From JAFMDF01 sp965222705 (GTDB taxonomy: Bacteria; Bacteroidota; Bacteroidia; Chitinophagales; Saprospiraceae), in assembly GCA_965222705.1 (NCBI GenBank), contig CBDCUO010000032.1, forward strand, positions 62,001-126,000: a stretch of 64,000 nt of DNA, in the 5' to 3' direction. Of the stretch, positions 37,156-46,035 are shown piece by piece. Within the stretch, counting starts at the first letter, position 1; the number at the start of each line of letters is the position of its first letter. A model generated the notes under the pieces. It was not told where the DNA came from, made no database searches, and saw nothing but the letters and a program-made list of their open reading frames with translations. Both the position numbers and the translations under genes were made by a program.

Positions 37156-38103
37156 ATGAAAAAAATAATATACCTCTTTTTGTTCCTTATTTTTGGACTA
37201 ACCGGATGGGCACAACATGAGCATCAGTACACCCATTTCATGCACACCAAACAAATCCTGAATCCAGGCTATGTTGGATCGAAAGGAATGCCCAGTTTTA
37301 TGGGCTTGTATCGAAAGCAATGGATCGGTTTTGAAGGGGCACCAGTTTCGCAATTATTGACTTTTAATTCTCCATTGAGGGACAAAAGAAATGGGGTAGG
37401 GGTCGCTTTAATGCATAGCGAAATAGGTGCTTTTGACAATTGGGAAGGCATCTTGGCCTATAGCTATGACCTAATCAACGAACCTGATCTGAGTTTGCGG
37501 GTTGGGATTATGGGCAGCGCTCGTCAATTGAATTTGACCTTGACTGGTGCAGATCAGGTCATAAGAAATATTGGCGATCCTACGGTGACGGATGTGAATG
37601 ACCGCTTTCCGGTTATTAACGGCAATGTTGGAGCAGGTATATATCTGAATGTAAAAGGCATTTATGCGGGTTTCTCAGTTCCCAATATTTTGTCGAATCG
37701 GCTTGGCAGAGATGTTTCAACGGGATCAGTTGCGCAGGATCAACCCCATTTTTATGGCATGTTGGGGGCTATTGTGCCCATTCCAGAAAGTAAAGTGAGT
37801 ATTTATCCCAATGCATTGTTTAAATATGTTGAAAATGCGCCTTTTTCACTAGATTTAAATTTAAGTCTTATTTATAATAATTTATTGACGCTTGGTGCGT
37901 CTTATAGAAATGGACAGACCAATAGTGACTCCATTGATTTCCTAGCTCATTTTCAAGCAAGCCCCCAAATTGGCATTGGTTTGGCTTATGATCTACCCAT
38001 TTCTGACATAAAAGATCATAATAGTGGAAGTATTGAAGTGCTGGTATCTTATAATATTGTAAAGAAAAATCCAGATATGAGTAATCCGAGATTCTTTTTT
38101 TAA
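37156..38103 (+). CDS. PorP/SprF family T9SS-associated outer-membrane protein
   Basis: A 315-aa protein with signal MKKIIYLFLFLIFGLTGWAQ, followed at once by the family hallmark QYTHFMHTKQILNPGYVGS and then LYRKQWIGFEGAP. The rest is beta-strand rich (GVGVALMHSEIG, AYSYDLI, GAGIYLNVKGIYAGFSVPN, LTLGASYRNG, GIGLAYDLPIS), consistent with a barrel of the PorP/SprF type. In Flavobacterium, SprF is needed to secrete and anchor the type B adhesin SprB, and such genes sit directly after their cargo gene. Here it starts 10 nt after the scaffold-like type B gene and 30 nt before an OmpA-family gene. The three almost certainly form one operon. Confidence 0.92.
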   Translation: MKKIIYLFLFLIFGLTGWAQHEHQYTHFMHTKQILNPGYVGSKGMPSFMGLYRKQWIGFEGAPVSQLLTFNSPLRDKRNGVGVALMHSEIGAFDNWEGILAYSYDLINEPDLSLRVGIMGSARQLNLTLTGADQVIRNIGDPTVTDVNDRFPVINGNVGAGIYLNVKGIYAGFSVPNILSNRLGRDVSTGSVAQDQPHFYGMLGAIVPIPESKVSIYPNALFKYVENAPFSLDLNLSLIYNNLLTLGASYRNGQTNSDSIDFLAHFQASPQIGIGLAYDLPISDIKDHNSGSIEVLVSYNIVKKNPDMSNPRFFF

Positions 38104-38133
38104 AAGAAAATGCAATTATAATTTGAACTATCC

Positions 38134-40458
38134 ATGAAAAAAATTACTACTCTGATTGGTTTATTAGCCTTTACTATTGGCGGCATCTTAGCTCAAAGCG
38201 CACTTAGCTCCGATATTAAAGTTGACGTAAAGAATGAGCAAACGATTAATTCAGGCTCGCTGGAATACAGCCCTGCATTCTACGAAAATGGGATTGTTTT
38301 TATTTCTGATTCAAAAATACCGGACAAGGATGGTTTGCTGGACCAAAGGATTAATAAGCATACCATGTCTATTTTCCTTTCCAGAAGAAATGAGGAAGGG
38401 GTCTTGCAGAAAGGAACTTCCTTTGCAAAAGAAATCACCACTAAATTTCATGAAGGCCCACTGACCTTTAACCGAACCAATGACCAAATCTTTTTTACCA
38501 GGAATAACTATATTGGAGGGCAAACAACGCCTGCGACGGATGGTATTATCAAACTGACCATATTAACGGCCAAATTGGTTGGCGGAACTTGGACAGAAAT
38601 CCAAGAGCTTTCCATTGACCAAAATGATTATGATTATGCGCATCCTTCTATTAACGTAGATAATAATAAATTATATTTTGCTTCTAATCGCCCGGGCGGA
38701 TTTGGTGGAATGGATTTATGGGTAGTAGAAAAGAATGGAGATGCTTGGGGAACTCCCGCCAATCTCGGACCAAATATTAATTCTTCCGCACACGAAATTT
38801 TTCCTTTTATTCATGCAGACGGCACCCTATTTTATTCTTCCAATGGACATAATTCAATGGGGGGATTAGATATATTTTTTAGTAAAGAGTTAGATGGAAG
38901 TTATGTGGTCCCCGTCAATCTGGGAGAGCGATTTAACACGGCATCCGACGATTTGAGCTTTATTATAGATCGAGATAAGCGAAATGGTTATTTCGCTTCC
39001 AATCGAGAAGGCGGAAAGGGACAAGATGATATTTACAGTTTTTTTATAGATGAAGCATTAGGAGAAGATATTTTCCAATTGCCTCCTGACCACCCTGCAA
39101 TAATTGCTTCTAATAATGGGAACAATGATAATGAAGGAGGATTTGGCAATAATAAAATAACCTTGTTTGTAGCAGATCGGTTGACGGGAGCAGAAATCGT
39201 TGGCGCAACGGTAGAATACGTTGACCTAGAGCAACTGACAAGCACGGAAGTAGTGACAGACCAAGAGGGCAATGTCATCCAATTGCGATCGGCCAATAAT
39301 GGTGAAGTGGTTACACTTTCCACCGAAGAAAGTGCCATTAGCGGGTTGACAGATATTGATGGCGCATATCAGCTAATGCTGGGAGAAGGTAATTATCTAA
39401 TAAATATTACAAAGGATGGTTATCGCCCTAAACAGGTTATGATTTCAGGAACAGATGGACGAGAAGAAATAATGGTACTGATGGATAAAGCCAATAATTG
39501 TGCTACTATTAATGGCCTGGTCATTTATACAAATAATGATCCTGTGCCAGGCGCGCAAATAACGATCAAAGAAGAAGGGGAGCTGACGATGCGGGATGTA
39601 ACAGCAGATGCCAATGGAACTTTTGGTCTTTGTTTGGAATGCGGTAAGTCTTATGTGATTACGGCTACCAAGAATGGACGAGCAACTTCTCGAAACTTGA
39701 GAATTAGTGCGGACTGCAATAATGGACTGGCGCAAGACTTGACGCTGAGCATTGATGGCGGCGGCTTGGTGGCAGGCACCGTGATTCGTCTTTCCAGGAT
39801 TTATTATAATTTTAATGATGCTTCCATTCGGCCAGACGCTAGGGACGAACTGAATACACTGGTTTCTATTTTAAAAAATTATCCGACACTAGAAATCGAA
39901 ATCGCTTCCCATACCGATTCCAGAGGTACCCATTCTTATAATGACCAACTTTCCCAAAGGCGAGCGGATAAAGTGGTGGCATATTTGGTTAGAAATGGCA
40001 TTGATGCCGGCCGCCTATATCCAGTCGGTTATGGAGAAAGAGAATTATTAAACCACTGCACCGACGGGGTCACTTGCACTGAGCTAGACCACCAGTACAA
40101 TCGGAGAACGGAAGTCAGGGTAAGAGAAATGGCCAATCCCATACAAGTGGAATATGTAGCTAATCCGCCAGAATCTATTGATCCGGCACCTTCTTCTGTA
40201 ACGAGCGGAGGGTATGGTGGTAGCGGTTCCCGATACTATGTGATTGCAGGCACTTTTAATATTAGATCCAATGCCGATAATCGCCTGTTTAGAATACAGC
40301 AATTGGGTTTTGAAGATGCCAAAATAATTAGAGGTTCGGCTTCTGCCAGAAATGCGGTAATGGTTCGTGCATTTTCTAGTTATAGTCAAGCCAGAACATT
40401 GGCAGATGAGATTGAGAATGTACATAACATTCATACTTATGTAAAACGTGGGCGATAA
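38134..40458 (+). CDS. OmpA-family protein with PD40 propeller, regulatory-like beta domains and SPOR-like C-terminus
   Basis: A 774-aa protein with signal MKKITTLIGLLAFTIGGILAQ. In order: PD40/WD40-like blades (about 40-310; LYFASNRPGGFGGMDLWV, LFYSSNGHNSMGGLDIFF, GYFASNREGGKGQDDIYSF); two carboxypeptidase-regulatory-like domains (about 342-440 and 455-535); an OmpA peptidoglycan-binding domain (about 545-665) with the motif HTDSRGTHSYNDQLSQRRA; and a C-terminal segment (about 698-774; YYVIAGTFNIRSNADNRLF) that looks like SPOR, another peptidoglycan-binding fold. It resembles P. gingivalis PorE but lacks TPR repeats and adds the SPOR-like end. As third gene of the operon, it probably ties the PorP/SprF-cargo complex to the cell wall. 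Confidence 0.88.
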   Translation: MKKITTLIGLLAFTIGGILAQSALSSDIKVDVKNEQTINSGSLEYSPAFYENGIVFISDSKIPDKDGLLDQRINKHTMSIFLSRRNEEGVLQKGTSFAKEITTKFHEGPLTFNRTNDQIFFTRNNYIGGQTTPATDGIIKLTILTAKLVGGTWTEIQELSIDQNDYDYAHPSINVDNNKLYFASNRPGGFGGMDLWVVEKNGDAWGTPANLGPNINSSAHEIFPFIHADGTLFYSSNGHNSMGGLDIFFSKELDGSYVVPVNLGERFNTASDDLSFIIDRDKRNGYFASNREGGKGQDDIYSFFIDEALGEDIFQLPPDHPAIIASNNGNNDNEGGFGNNKITLFVADRLTGAEIVGATVEYVDLEQLTSTEVVTDQEGNVIQLRSANNGEVVTLSTEESAISGLTDIDGAYQLMLGEGNYLINITKDGYRPKQVMISGTDGREEIMVLMDKANNCATINGLVIYTNNDPVPGAQITIKEEGELTMRDVTADANGTFGLCLECGKSYVITATKNGRATSRNLRISADCNNGLAQDLTLSIDGGGLVAGTVIRLSRIYYNFNDASIRPDARDELNTLVSILKNYPTLEIEIASHTDSRGTHSYNDQLSQRRADKVVAYLVRNGIDAGRLYPVGYGERELLNHCTDGVTCTELDHQYNRRTEVRVREMANPIQVEYVANPPESIDPAPSSVTSGGYGGSGSRYYVIAGTFNIRSNADNRLFRIQQLGFEDAKIIRGSASARNAVMVRAFSSYSQARTLADEIENVHNIHTYVKRGR

Positions 40459-40504
40459 TAATACCTTCATTTCGAGATACTTGCTTTGATTCCTGAAGGG
40501 GCTT

Positions 40505-40544
40505 TATAAAAAATGATCGGACAGCTTTATTAGCTATCCGATCA
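40505..40544 (-). terminator. Hairpin terminator of the minus-strand SprB-repeat gene
   Basis: The stem is 40514-40526 with 40532-40544 (13 bp, one mismatch, 5-nt loop). Read on the minus strand, it is followed by a T run (complement of the A run just left of the stem), so it ends the convergent gene at 40593. It may also halt read-through from the OmpA gene. Confidence 0.75.
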
Positions 40545-40592
40545 TAAGTACAGAGGCGGCCACGCTCAACTATTCTATTAATTGTTGAAATT

Positions 40593-42509
40593 CTACTTTG
40601 CCACCATTTTTATCGTAGTGGAACTATCCCCTGTTGTTAGTGTGTAGTAATAAAACCCTGAAGCCAGATTATTTTGGTTAAAAGTGAATTGATTGTGTCC
40701 TTTTTCATAAAAATTGTCAACGGATTGAATAATTCTTCCAAAATGATCCTGGATAGTAATGTTGACTTTAGCTGCTTCGGATAATTCAAAAAGTATATTT
40801 GTACTTTCGCTAAAAGGATTTGGAAAGTTTTGATGTATTTTCAGGGCGGAGGAATTAGCATTTTGACTCAAATTTGATAAGTTCGTTACCCCAGAAATTA
40901 CATTTGGATATTTGTTAACAAAGGCTTTTATTTCCAGTGACTGGCACATTTTATCTATATTACATTTGCCAGTAACTTCTAGACAAACCTCATAGGTGCC
41001 GGGGCTATCGTAGGTATAACTAGGGCTTAGTTCGGTAGAAGAATTGCCATCACCAAAGGTCCATAAAGCCGTTCCTAAACTGGAAAAATTGAAGAAGTTG
41101 ACAGAGAGTCCTCCGGCAGAATAATCAAAACTAGCCACGGTGTTTTCTATTTCCCCCATTTCTATTACGCCTGATTCTGAAACCATACAGCCTTTTTGAT
41201 CTCTTAAAATAGTGGTATAAACACCAGCAGGTAGGTCAGAAAATGTAGTCGTTCCGTTTACTTCCACAGAGCCTGAAACAGGCCCGGTATAGCTGAGTAT
41301 ATATGGCTTTTCTCCTCCCGAAATAAAGACCTCTAATTCTCCGTTGTCTTTTCCACAAGTTGTAGCTCTTGGAGTAATGGAACAATACAGATCTGTTATC
41401 TGTGGAGCAACAGTTGCCTGGCTAAAAATGGAACAGCCCGTAGCATTATTGGTGATAGTAAAAACATAAGTTCCTTGTGGTAAAGCAATCGTTTCTATAG
41501 AACGGGTAGTGGTTTTTGATCCTTGTCCAGCCCCTGTCCAATTAATAGTATAATTACCAGATCCTCCAGCGATATTTACCTTAACAGAGCCATTTTGATC
41601 GCAAATAGCACTCGTAGTGGTTAATTGGACACTTAGTCCAGTCCGGTCAATTGCCAGGGTTTTGGTCGCGATGCAGCCTTCTTCATTGGTTAAGGTAAAA
41701 ATATAAATGCCTGAAGGCAAATTTTTGATAATATTGTCGTCTGATTCTGTAATTGAGCCAGCAATGGGCCCTTCCCAGGAAAGAGAATAAGAAGAAGTTT
41801 TAGCATTAATATTAGCTGTGACATTGCCAGTGTGGTCGGCACAGTTGTCCACTTCCGGCTGAAGGTTTAGTTCAGGCACTCCTCCTTTTAGGCTAATTGA
41901 AATTTCAGACGCAGTGTTGCAACCTTCTTGGTCAAACTTGATCGTATAATCACCAGGGATCAGATTATATATTTTAAAAGTATTGCTATGAGCAATGTAA
42001 TTGCCAGATGTCGGGCCTTCCAGTTGAAAATAATAAGGCGGGTCTGCGTCTTTAATACTGACAGATAAAGATCCAAAGCCATTACATTTCACACCATTGC
42101 TCTGAACAGACAGATTTGAAGAAAATACGCCTTTTTTTAGCTCTACTTCTTCCATTACAAAACAGCCATTACTGTTGTCCATTACTTTGATGACGTATTT
42201 TCCAGCAGGCAAGTCGGCGATTTTGTAAGAAGCATCGGCTGTAATTGTTTCCGCCCAAATACTATTATTCAGGTTATCCCATTCTATCAGAAAAGGACCG
42301 GCACCACCGGAAATAGACACATCAATAGCCCCTCTTGAAGCACCACAGTAAATCCCATCGGGGGTGACTGTTAATTTTAGAGAACAGGGATTATCATTTG
42401 AAATCGCCATATTGTTAGTCGAGACGATTTCTGCCGTAGCATTGGCCTTATTTGCTAAAATAAGGAAACAAACCATCCAAAAAAATAAGTAAAGGATAGC
42501 ATTTTTCAT
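40593..42509 (-). CDS. T9SS type A surface protein with SprB-like repeats and a PKD domain
   Basis: A 638-aa protein with a signal segment (AILYLFFWMVCFLILANKANA). Residues about 40-450 hold five repeats of about 80 aa of the SprB type, each with a Gly-rich half (ISGGAGPFLIEWDN, IAGGSGNYTINWTG, ISGGEKPYILSYTG) and an ending like LPAGKYVIKVMDNSNGC. A PKD-like domain follows (about 455-530; ALWTFGDGNSSTELSPSYTY). The last 80 or so residues are a type A sorting domain (KIHQNFPNPFSESTNILFEL, DHFGRIIQSV, LASGFYYYTL), so it should be exported by T9SS and attached to the surface. It is convergent with the OmpA gene across a shared hairpin. The ligand is unknown; adhesion is inferred from the repeat type. 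Confidence 0.87.
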   Translation of the reverse strand: MKNAILYLFFWMVCFLILANKANATAEIVSTNNMAISNDNPCSLKLTVTPDGIYCGASRGAIDVSISGGAGPFLIEWDNLNNSIWAETITADASYKIADLPAGKYVIKVMDNSNGCFVMEEVELKKGVFSSNLSVQSNGVKCNGFGSLSVSIKDADPPYYFQLEGPTSGNYIAHSNTFKIYNLIPGDYTIKFDQEGCNTASEISISLKGGVPELNLQPEVDNCADHTGNVTANINAKTSSYSLSWEGPIAGSITESDDNIIKNLPSGIYIFTLTNEEGCIATKTLAIDRTGLSVQLTTTSAICDQNGSVKVNIAGGSGNYTINWTGAGQGSKTTTRSIETIALPQGTYVFTITNNATGCSIFSQATVAPQITDLYCSITPRATTCGKDNGELEVFISGGEKPYILSYTGPVSGSVEVNGTTTFSDLPAGVYTTILRDQKGCMVSESGVIEMGEIENTVASFDYSAGGLSVNFFNFSSLGTALWTFGDGNSSTELSPSYTYDSPGTYEVCLEVTGKCNIDKMCQSLEIKAFVNKYPNVISGVTNLSNLSQNANSSALKIHQNFPNPFSESTNILFELSEAAKVNITIQDHFGRIIQSVDNFYEKGHNQFTFNQNNLASGFYYYTLTTGDSSTTIKMVAK

Positions 42510-43061
42510 AGGATTGAAAATTTTAGGTTAAATATTATATAGTTTAAAAATTAAAAAAAAAAACAAGAAATTAGCTTGATAAAAAGCTTCATAACTCATT
42601 GGGTTACAGAAGGATAGAGCCTTGACACTTTGTTAGTGTCCAGAACGAGAATAACTTATATAATTGAATTCTTTTGGGAATATACTTAGATCGGTATCTA
42701 ATAGCGGTTGGTAATTATGGAGCTATAAAAAATTGCAGACTTATTATAAATAACCTTTATTTGAAAACAAGCCTAATCAATTATATAGATTGTATGGCAA
42801 GCATTTAGGGCTTAATAATCGACTTAATTAACCGATCATTTTCTTGCCAAAAGAAGATGTTTGATTATCAAATTTTCTCTTTGCAGCAAAGATAGTTAGA
42901 AAATTTAATATTGTAAAATATTTTATATTATTTTTACTTATAAGATGAGAGGTAGAGGCATTTTTAAGCAGTCTTGCATTTAGGCATTTTATTCATTATC
43001 TTTTAACCTGACTGCTGGTTAGGTTGAGAATAACTGAAAGTTGAGCTTATTATTTTTATTC
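42510..43061. other. Intergenic region upstream of the SprB-repeat gene
   Basis: 552 AT-rich nt without a gene. A 6-nt inverted repeat (GACACT-TTGTT-AGTGTC, 42624-42640) lies about 115 nt before the start at 42509 and could be an operator. CAAAGATA at 42887-42894 reads TATCTTTG on the minus strand, a -7 promoter match about 380 nt from the gene. Neither is strong alone. Confidence 0.45.
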
Positions 43062-44372
43062 CTAAGCCACTTGCTCATAATGGTCATCCCATTTCTTTTC
43101 TACTGGCGTATCCAATTTGTCTAAACTTTTGGCGACTAGCATAGATACGGTTGCATCTCCAGTTACATTCACAACCGTTCGACACATATCCAAAGGACGG
43201 TCAACCGCAAAAATTAAGGCTAGACCCGCTTCTGGAATACCCGCTTGCCCTAGGACGATTACTAGCATGACCAGGCCTGCGCTAGGCACTGCTGCTGCGC
43301 CAATAGAGGCCAAAGAGGCTGTCAAAACGATACCCAACTGATCGGATATGGACAAGTCCATACCAAAGGTTTGGGCGATAAAAACAGCAGCAACTGCCTG
43401 GTAGCAACTAGTGCCGTCCATATTTACTGTTGCTCCAATGGGCAATACAAAACTTGCTACTTCTTCGTCAACACCCAAATGTTCCTCTACTCTTTCCATA
43501 GTCACGGGCAAAGTGGCTGCACTAGAACTGGTAGAAAATGCCAGTAATTGAGCAGGAGAAATGCCATTGAAAAAAAAACGGTAGGATTTTCCTGTAAAGA
43601 GTTTAACTAGCATTGGATAGAAGACAAATACCAGTATTGCCAGCCCCGATAATAAAGTCATCGAATAGCGAAGCAGGGCAACAAATATATCCGCACTGGG
43701 AGCTTCCGCCACTAAGGCAGCCAGTAGTCCAAATACGCCAATGGGAGCATAAAGCATGAGCAAGTCAATTAATTTGAGCACCACCTCATTCAATCCGTCA
43801 AAAAAGTCTTTTACTGGTTTAGCTCTTTCTGGAGGGATCAGGATTAAGCCAATAGCAAAAAAGATGACAAAGAAAATAACTTGCAACATATTTCCATTAT
43901 CAGAAGCAGCTCCAAAGAAATTGCTGGGGACCAAATCTACTAATGCTTGCAATGGACCCGCATTTCTTTGATCTTCTGCCAGGCTGATTTTTGCTTGAGC
44001 ATCGCCGGCAAATTCAGCCATTAACTGCTCTCTGGTTTCTGGTGTAATGCCACTTCCAGGTTGTAGCAAATTAACCAATAATAAACCCAAGACGACTGCC
44101 ACGACAGTTGTAAAAATATAGGTTCCAATGGTGCGTCCGCCCATCTGAGATAGTTTGGAAATATCTTTTAAATCAGAAATTCCCTTTATCAAAGAAGCAA
44201 TTATTAAAGGAACTGCGATTAATTTTAGCGCATTGATAAATATTGTTCCGAAGGGTTTTACCCAATCCACGATGAATTCTTTTCCCCCTGAAAATTGAAC
44301 GGCAATCCAGCCCGCTAGAACCCCGAGAATCATTCCGATAATTATTTTCCAATGTAAAGCCATTTTTTTCAT
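43062..44372 (-). CDS. Dicarboxylate/amino acid:cation symporter (DAACS, GltP/DctA family)
   Basis: A 436-aa inner-membrane transporter with eight hydrophobic helices and two hairpin loops. The family motifs are complete: the serine-rich hairpin FSTSSSAATLPVT (about 279-291), NMDGTSCYQA in TM7 (317-326), and DRPLDMCRTVVNVTGD in TM8 (391-406). The arginine at 398 corresponds to the GltPh residue that binds an acidic side chain, pointing to glutamate, aspartate or C4-dicarboxylates rather than neutral amino acids. Transport is driven by Na+ or H+. A longer than usual polar loop follows TM3 (about 105-145). It stands alone, with long gaps on both sides. DctA, GltP and GltT cannot be told apart here. 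Confidence 0.93.
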   Translation of the reverse strand: MKKMALHWKIIIGMILGVLAGWIAVQFSGGKEFIVDWVKPFGTIFINALKLIAVPLIIASLIKGISDLKDISKLSQMGGRTIGTYIFTTVVAVVLGLLLVNLLQPGSGITPETREQLMAEFAGDAQAKISLAEDQRNAGPLQALVDLVPSNFFGAASDNGNMLQVIFFVIFFAIGLILIPPERAKPVKDFFDGLNEVVLKLIDLLMLYAPIGVFGLLAALVAEAPSADIFVALLRYSMTLLSGLAILVFVFYPMLVKLFTGKSYRFFFNGISPAQLLAFSTSSSAATLPVTMERVEEHLGVDEEVASFVLPIGATVNMDGTSCYQAVAAVFIAQTFGMDLSISDQLGIVLTASLASIGAAAVPSAGLVMLVIVLGQAGIPEAGLALIFAVDRPLDMCRTVVNVTGDATVSMLVAKSLDKLDTPVEKKWDDHYEQVA

Positions 44373-45149
44373 AATATGCTTATTTTAATGCAAATCGTTT
44401 TTTTAAAATGAAGGATCAAAGCCTTTGTCTGGTTCATAAGTGCCCAAAATAGGAAAATTGCGTTTAAAATTTAAAAAAGATTTTATTGCTCAAAGATTGG
44501 TATTCAGATAGTAGAGCTTAACTTTTGGTTTTCTAAAGTGGGGATGGAGTCACAAAAGGAAAAATACTTATTATTTATTTTAAAATAAATTAATTTTTAA
44601 TAAAATACTTTTTGAAAAGCAACCAGAAGCCTCTTTTATTTTTTTAAACAGAAAATAAGAGTAATATATTGTTTAATAGTATTTTATATATTTTTTAATT
44701 TCTATTTACTAGAATATGAGGTTTAGTTCGTAGCGAAAATTGTTAGACTACTTACTTTACTTTTTAATGAAATAGCCTGTCACAGATTTCTTAAAAATGA
44801 TTTGTGTTTATTTTTAATAATGGTTTAATTGCGCTATAATTGCTTTGATCACTCCCTCCGATTGAGGCTTTCCCCTCTTTATATTCCTTTTATTTTATTC
44901 CCCGTTTTGATTAAATAGTTTTGTAATAGCTTGATTTATAAAGGCGTAGAAAACTATTTGCCTTGTACATAGGTTCATGTTTATCCCTAAAAAATTGTTG
45001 AAAGACCAACTCTAATTATACTTACCATCTATTGTAGAGAATATTTCATTTCAATTTGTTGATTCTTTTTTGGACTAGAATTTCTTTTAGGAACATGCTT
45101 ATTCCTGCCCTCCTCTAATAAGCACTATTGAATTAATTGCTTGAATACT
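44373..45149. other. Long AT-rich region upstream of the giant adhesin gene
   Basis: 777 nt, extremely AT-rich, with no gene. TAGTTTTG at 44916-44923 matches TAnnTTTG and would give a leader of about 220 nt for the gene at 45150, but no -33 element is at the right spacing. I see no RNA gene. The length suggests complex regulation of the divergent transporter and adhesin. Confidence 0.5.
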
Positions 45150-45935
45150 ATGAAAAAATTGCTACGCTTTAGAGATTCGAGACTAGCTTTTAGTCTTTCT
45201 TCTAAATTATTTTTTAATAAAGAGGAAAGCAATTTTTGTGCAACCCTTGAATGGAGAAATATCCAAGCAGCTATCTTTCATCTATTAAGGATGGGACTTT
45301 TGTCTTTTGTCTTTTTACTATTGGGCACTATCAAGAGTTTCAGCCAATACGACTTGAGCTTGACCCAAATAGTAGATAAAGACAGTGTAGGAATTGGCGA
45401 TACAGTGTTGTTTACTTTAACCGTAATGCACGAATCAGGGGATACTGCTCAAGGCGTTGTTGTTATAGATTCACTTCCTCTAGGTCTAACTTTTGTAAGT
45501 GCAGGGACTCCTACTGGAGGAGGGGTAGTTAGTTATAATTTAGCTGAGCGAAAACTGACTTGGAGTTTGGCAGATTTGGATGCTTCTAAAGGCAATACTT
45601 CTGTTACTTTTTTTGCAAAGGTGGATACTTGGGGCGTACATTTTAGCGAAGCGGAAATAACTATTTCGCCCAATGATGCAGACTCTCCACCAGGAAATAA
45701 AAATTATTTAGAAGATGATATTGCGAGTGCTTGCATTACTGTACCTATAAAAATTTGTACTATCAATCGAGATTCGGTAGTTTTAACAGCTACATCCGGT
45801 GCCACTAATGTCACGTGGTATCGGATTTATGATTTTGGGGGAGATGGAATAATTGATAGCGGAGATACCATACAGGTAGCTACTTCCAATATAATTCATA
45901 TAGACTCATTCGGGGCATTATTTTTTTACTTCTGA
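45150..45935 (+). CDS. Giant adhesin, N-terminal part (frame broken at T7)
   Basis: A 261-aa reading frame that I read as the start of the giant adhesin continuing at 45928. The ATG at 45150 is preferred over a TTG at 45141. A long, partly basic leader of about 50 residues precedes the hydrophobic segment LLSFVFLLLGTIKSFSQ, which looks like an extended T9SS-cargo signal peptide. A DUF11 domain follows (YDLSLTQIVDKDSVGIGDTV, VVIDSLPLGLTFVSAG), then an Ig-like segment starting CTINRDSVVLTATSG. The frame ends abruptly at 45933-45935, just after seven T at 45921-45927. Dropping one T continues it as ALFFTSDFGSCVAGGCCP into the large downstream frame. This may be an assembly error, a real mutation or a phase-variable site. 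Confidence 0.8.
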   Translation: MKKLLRFRDSRLAFSLSSKLFFNKEESNFCATLEWRNIQAAIFHLLRMGLLSFVFLLLGTIKSFSQYDLSLTQIVDKDSVGIGDTVLFTLTVMHESGDTAQGVVVIDSLPLGLTFVSAGTPTGGGVVSYNLAERKLTWSLADLDASKGNTSVTFFAKVDTWGVHFSEAEITISPNDADSPPGNKNYLEDDIASACITVPIKICTINRDSVVLTATSGATNVTWYRIYDFGGDGIIDSGDTIQVATSNIIHIDSFGALFFYF

Positions 45936-46035
45936 CTTTGGAAGTTGTGTTGCGGGTGGTTGTTGTCCAACAATAATAGAAGAAGCCTGTTTCGATTTAG
46001 CCATAACAGAGGAGTTATTAACAGTTGGAGCACTT

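Noticed and set aside
45921..45935. Programmed ribosomal frameshifting at the T7 run
   Set aside because: The join needs a +1 shift. There is no following stem-loop, rare-codon context or known family precedent; indel or phase variation is simpler.
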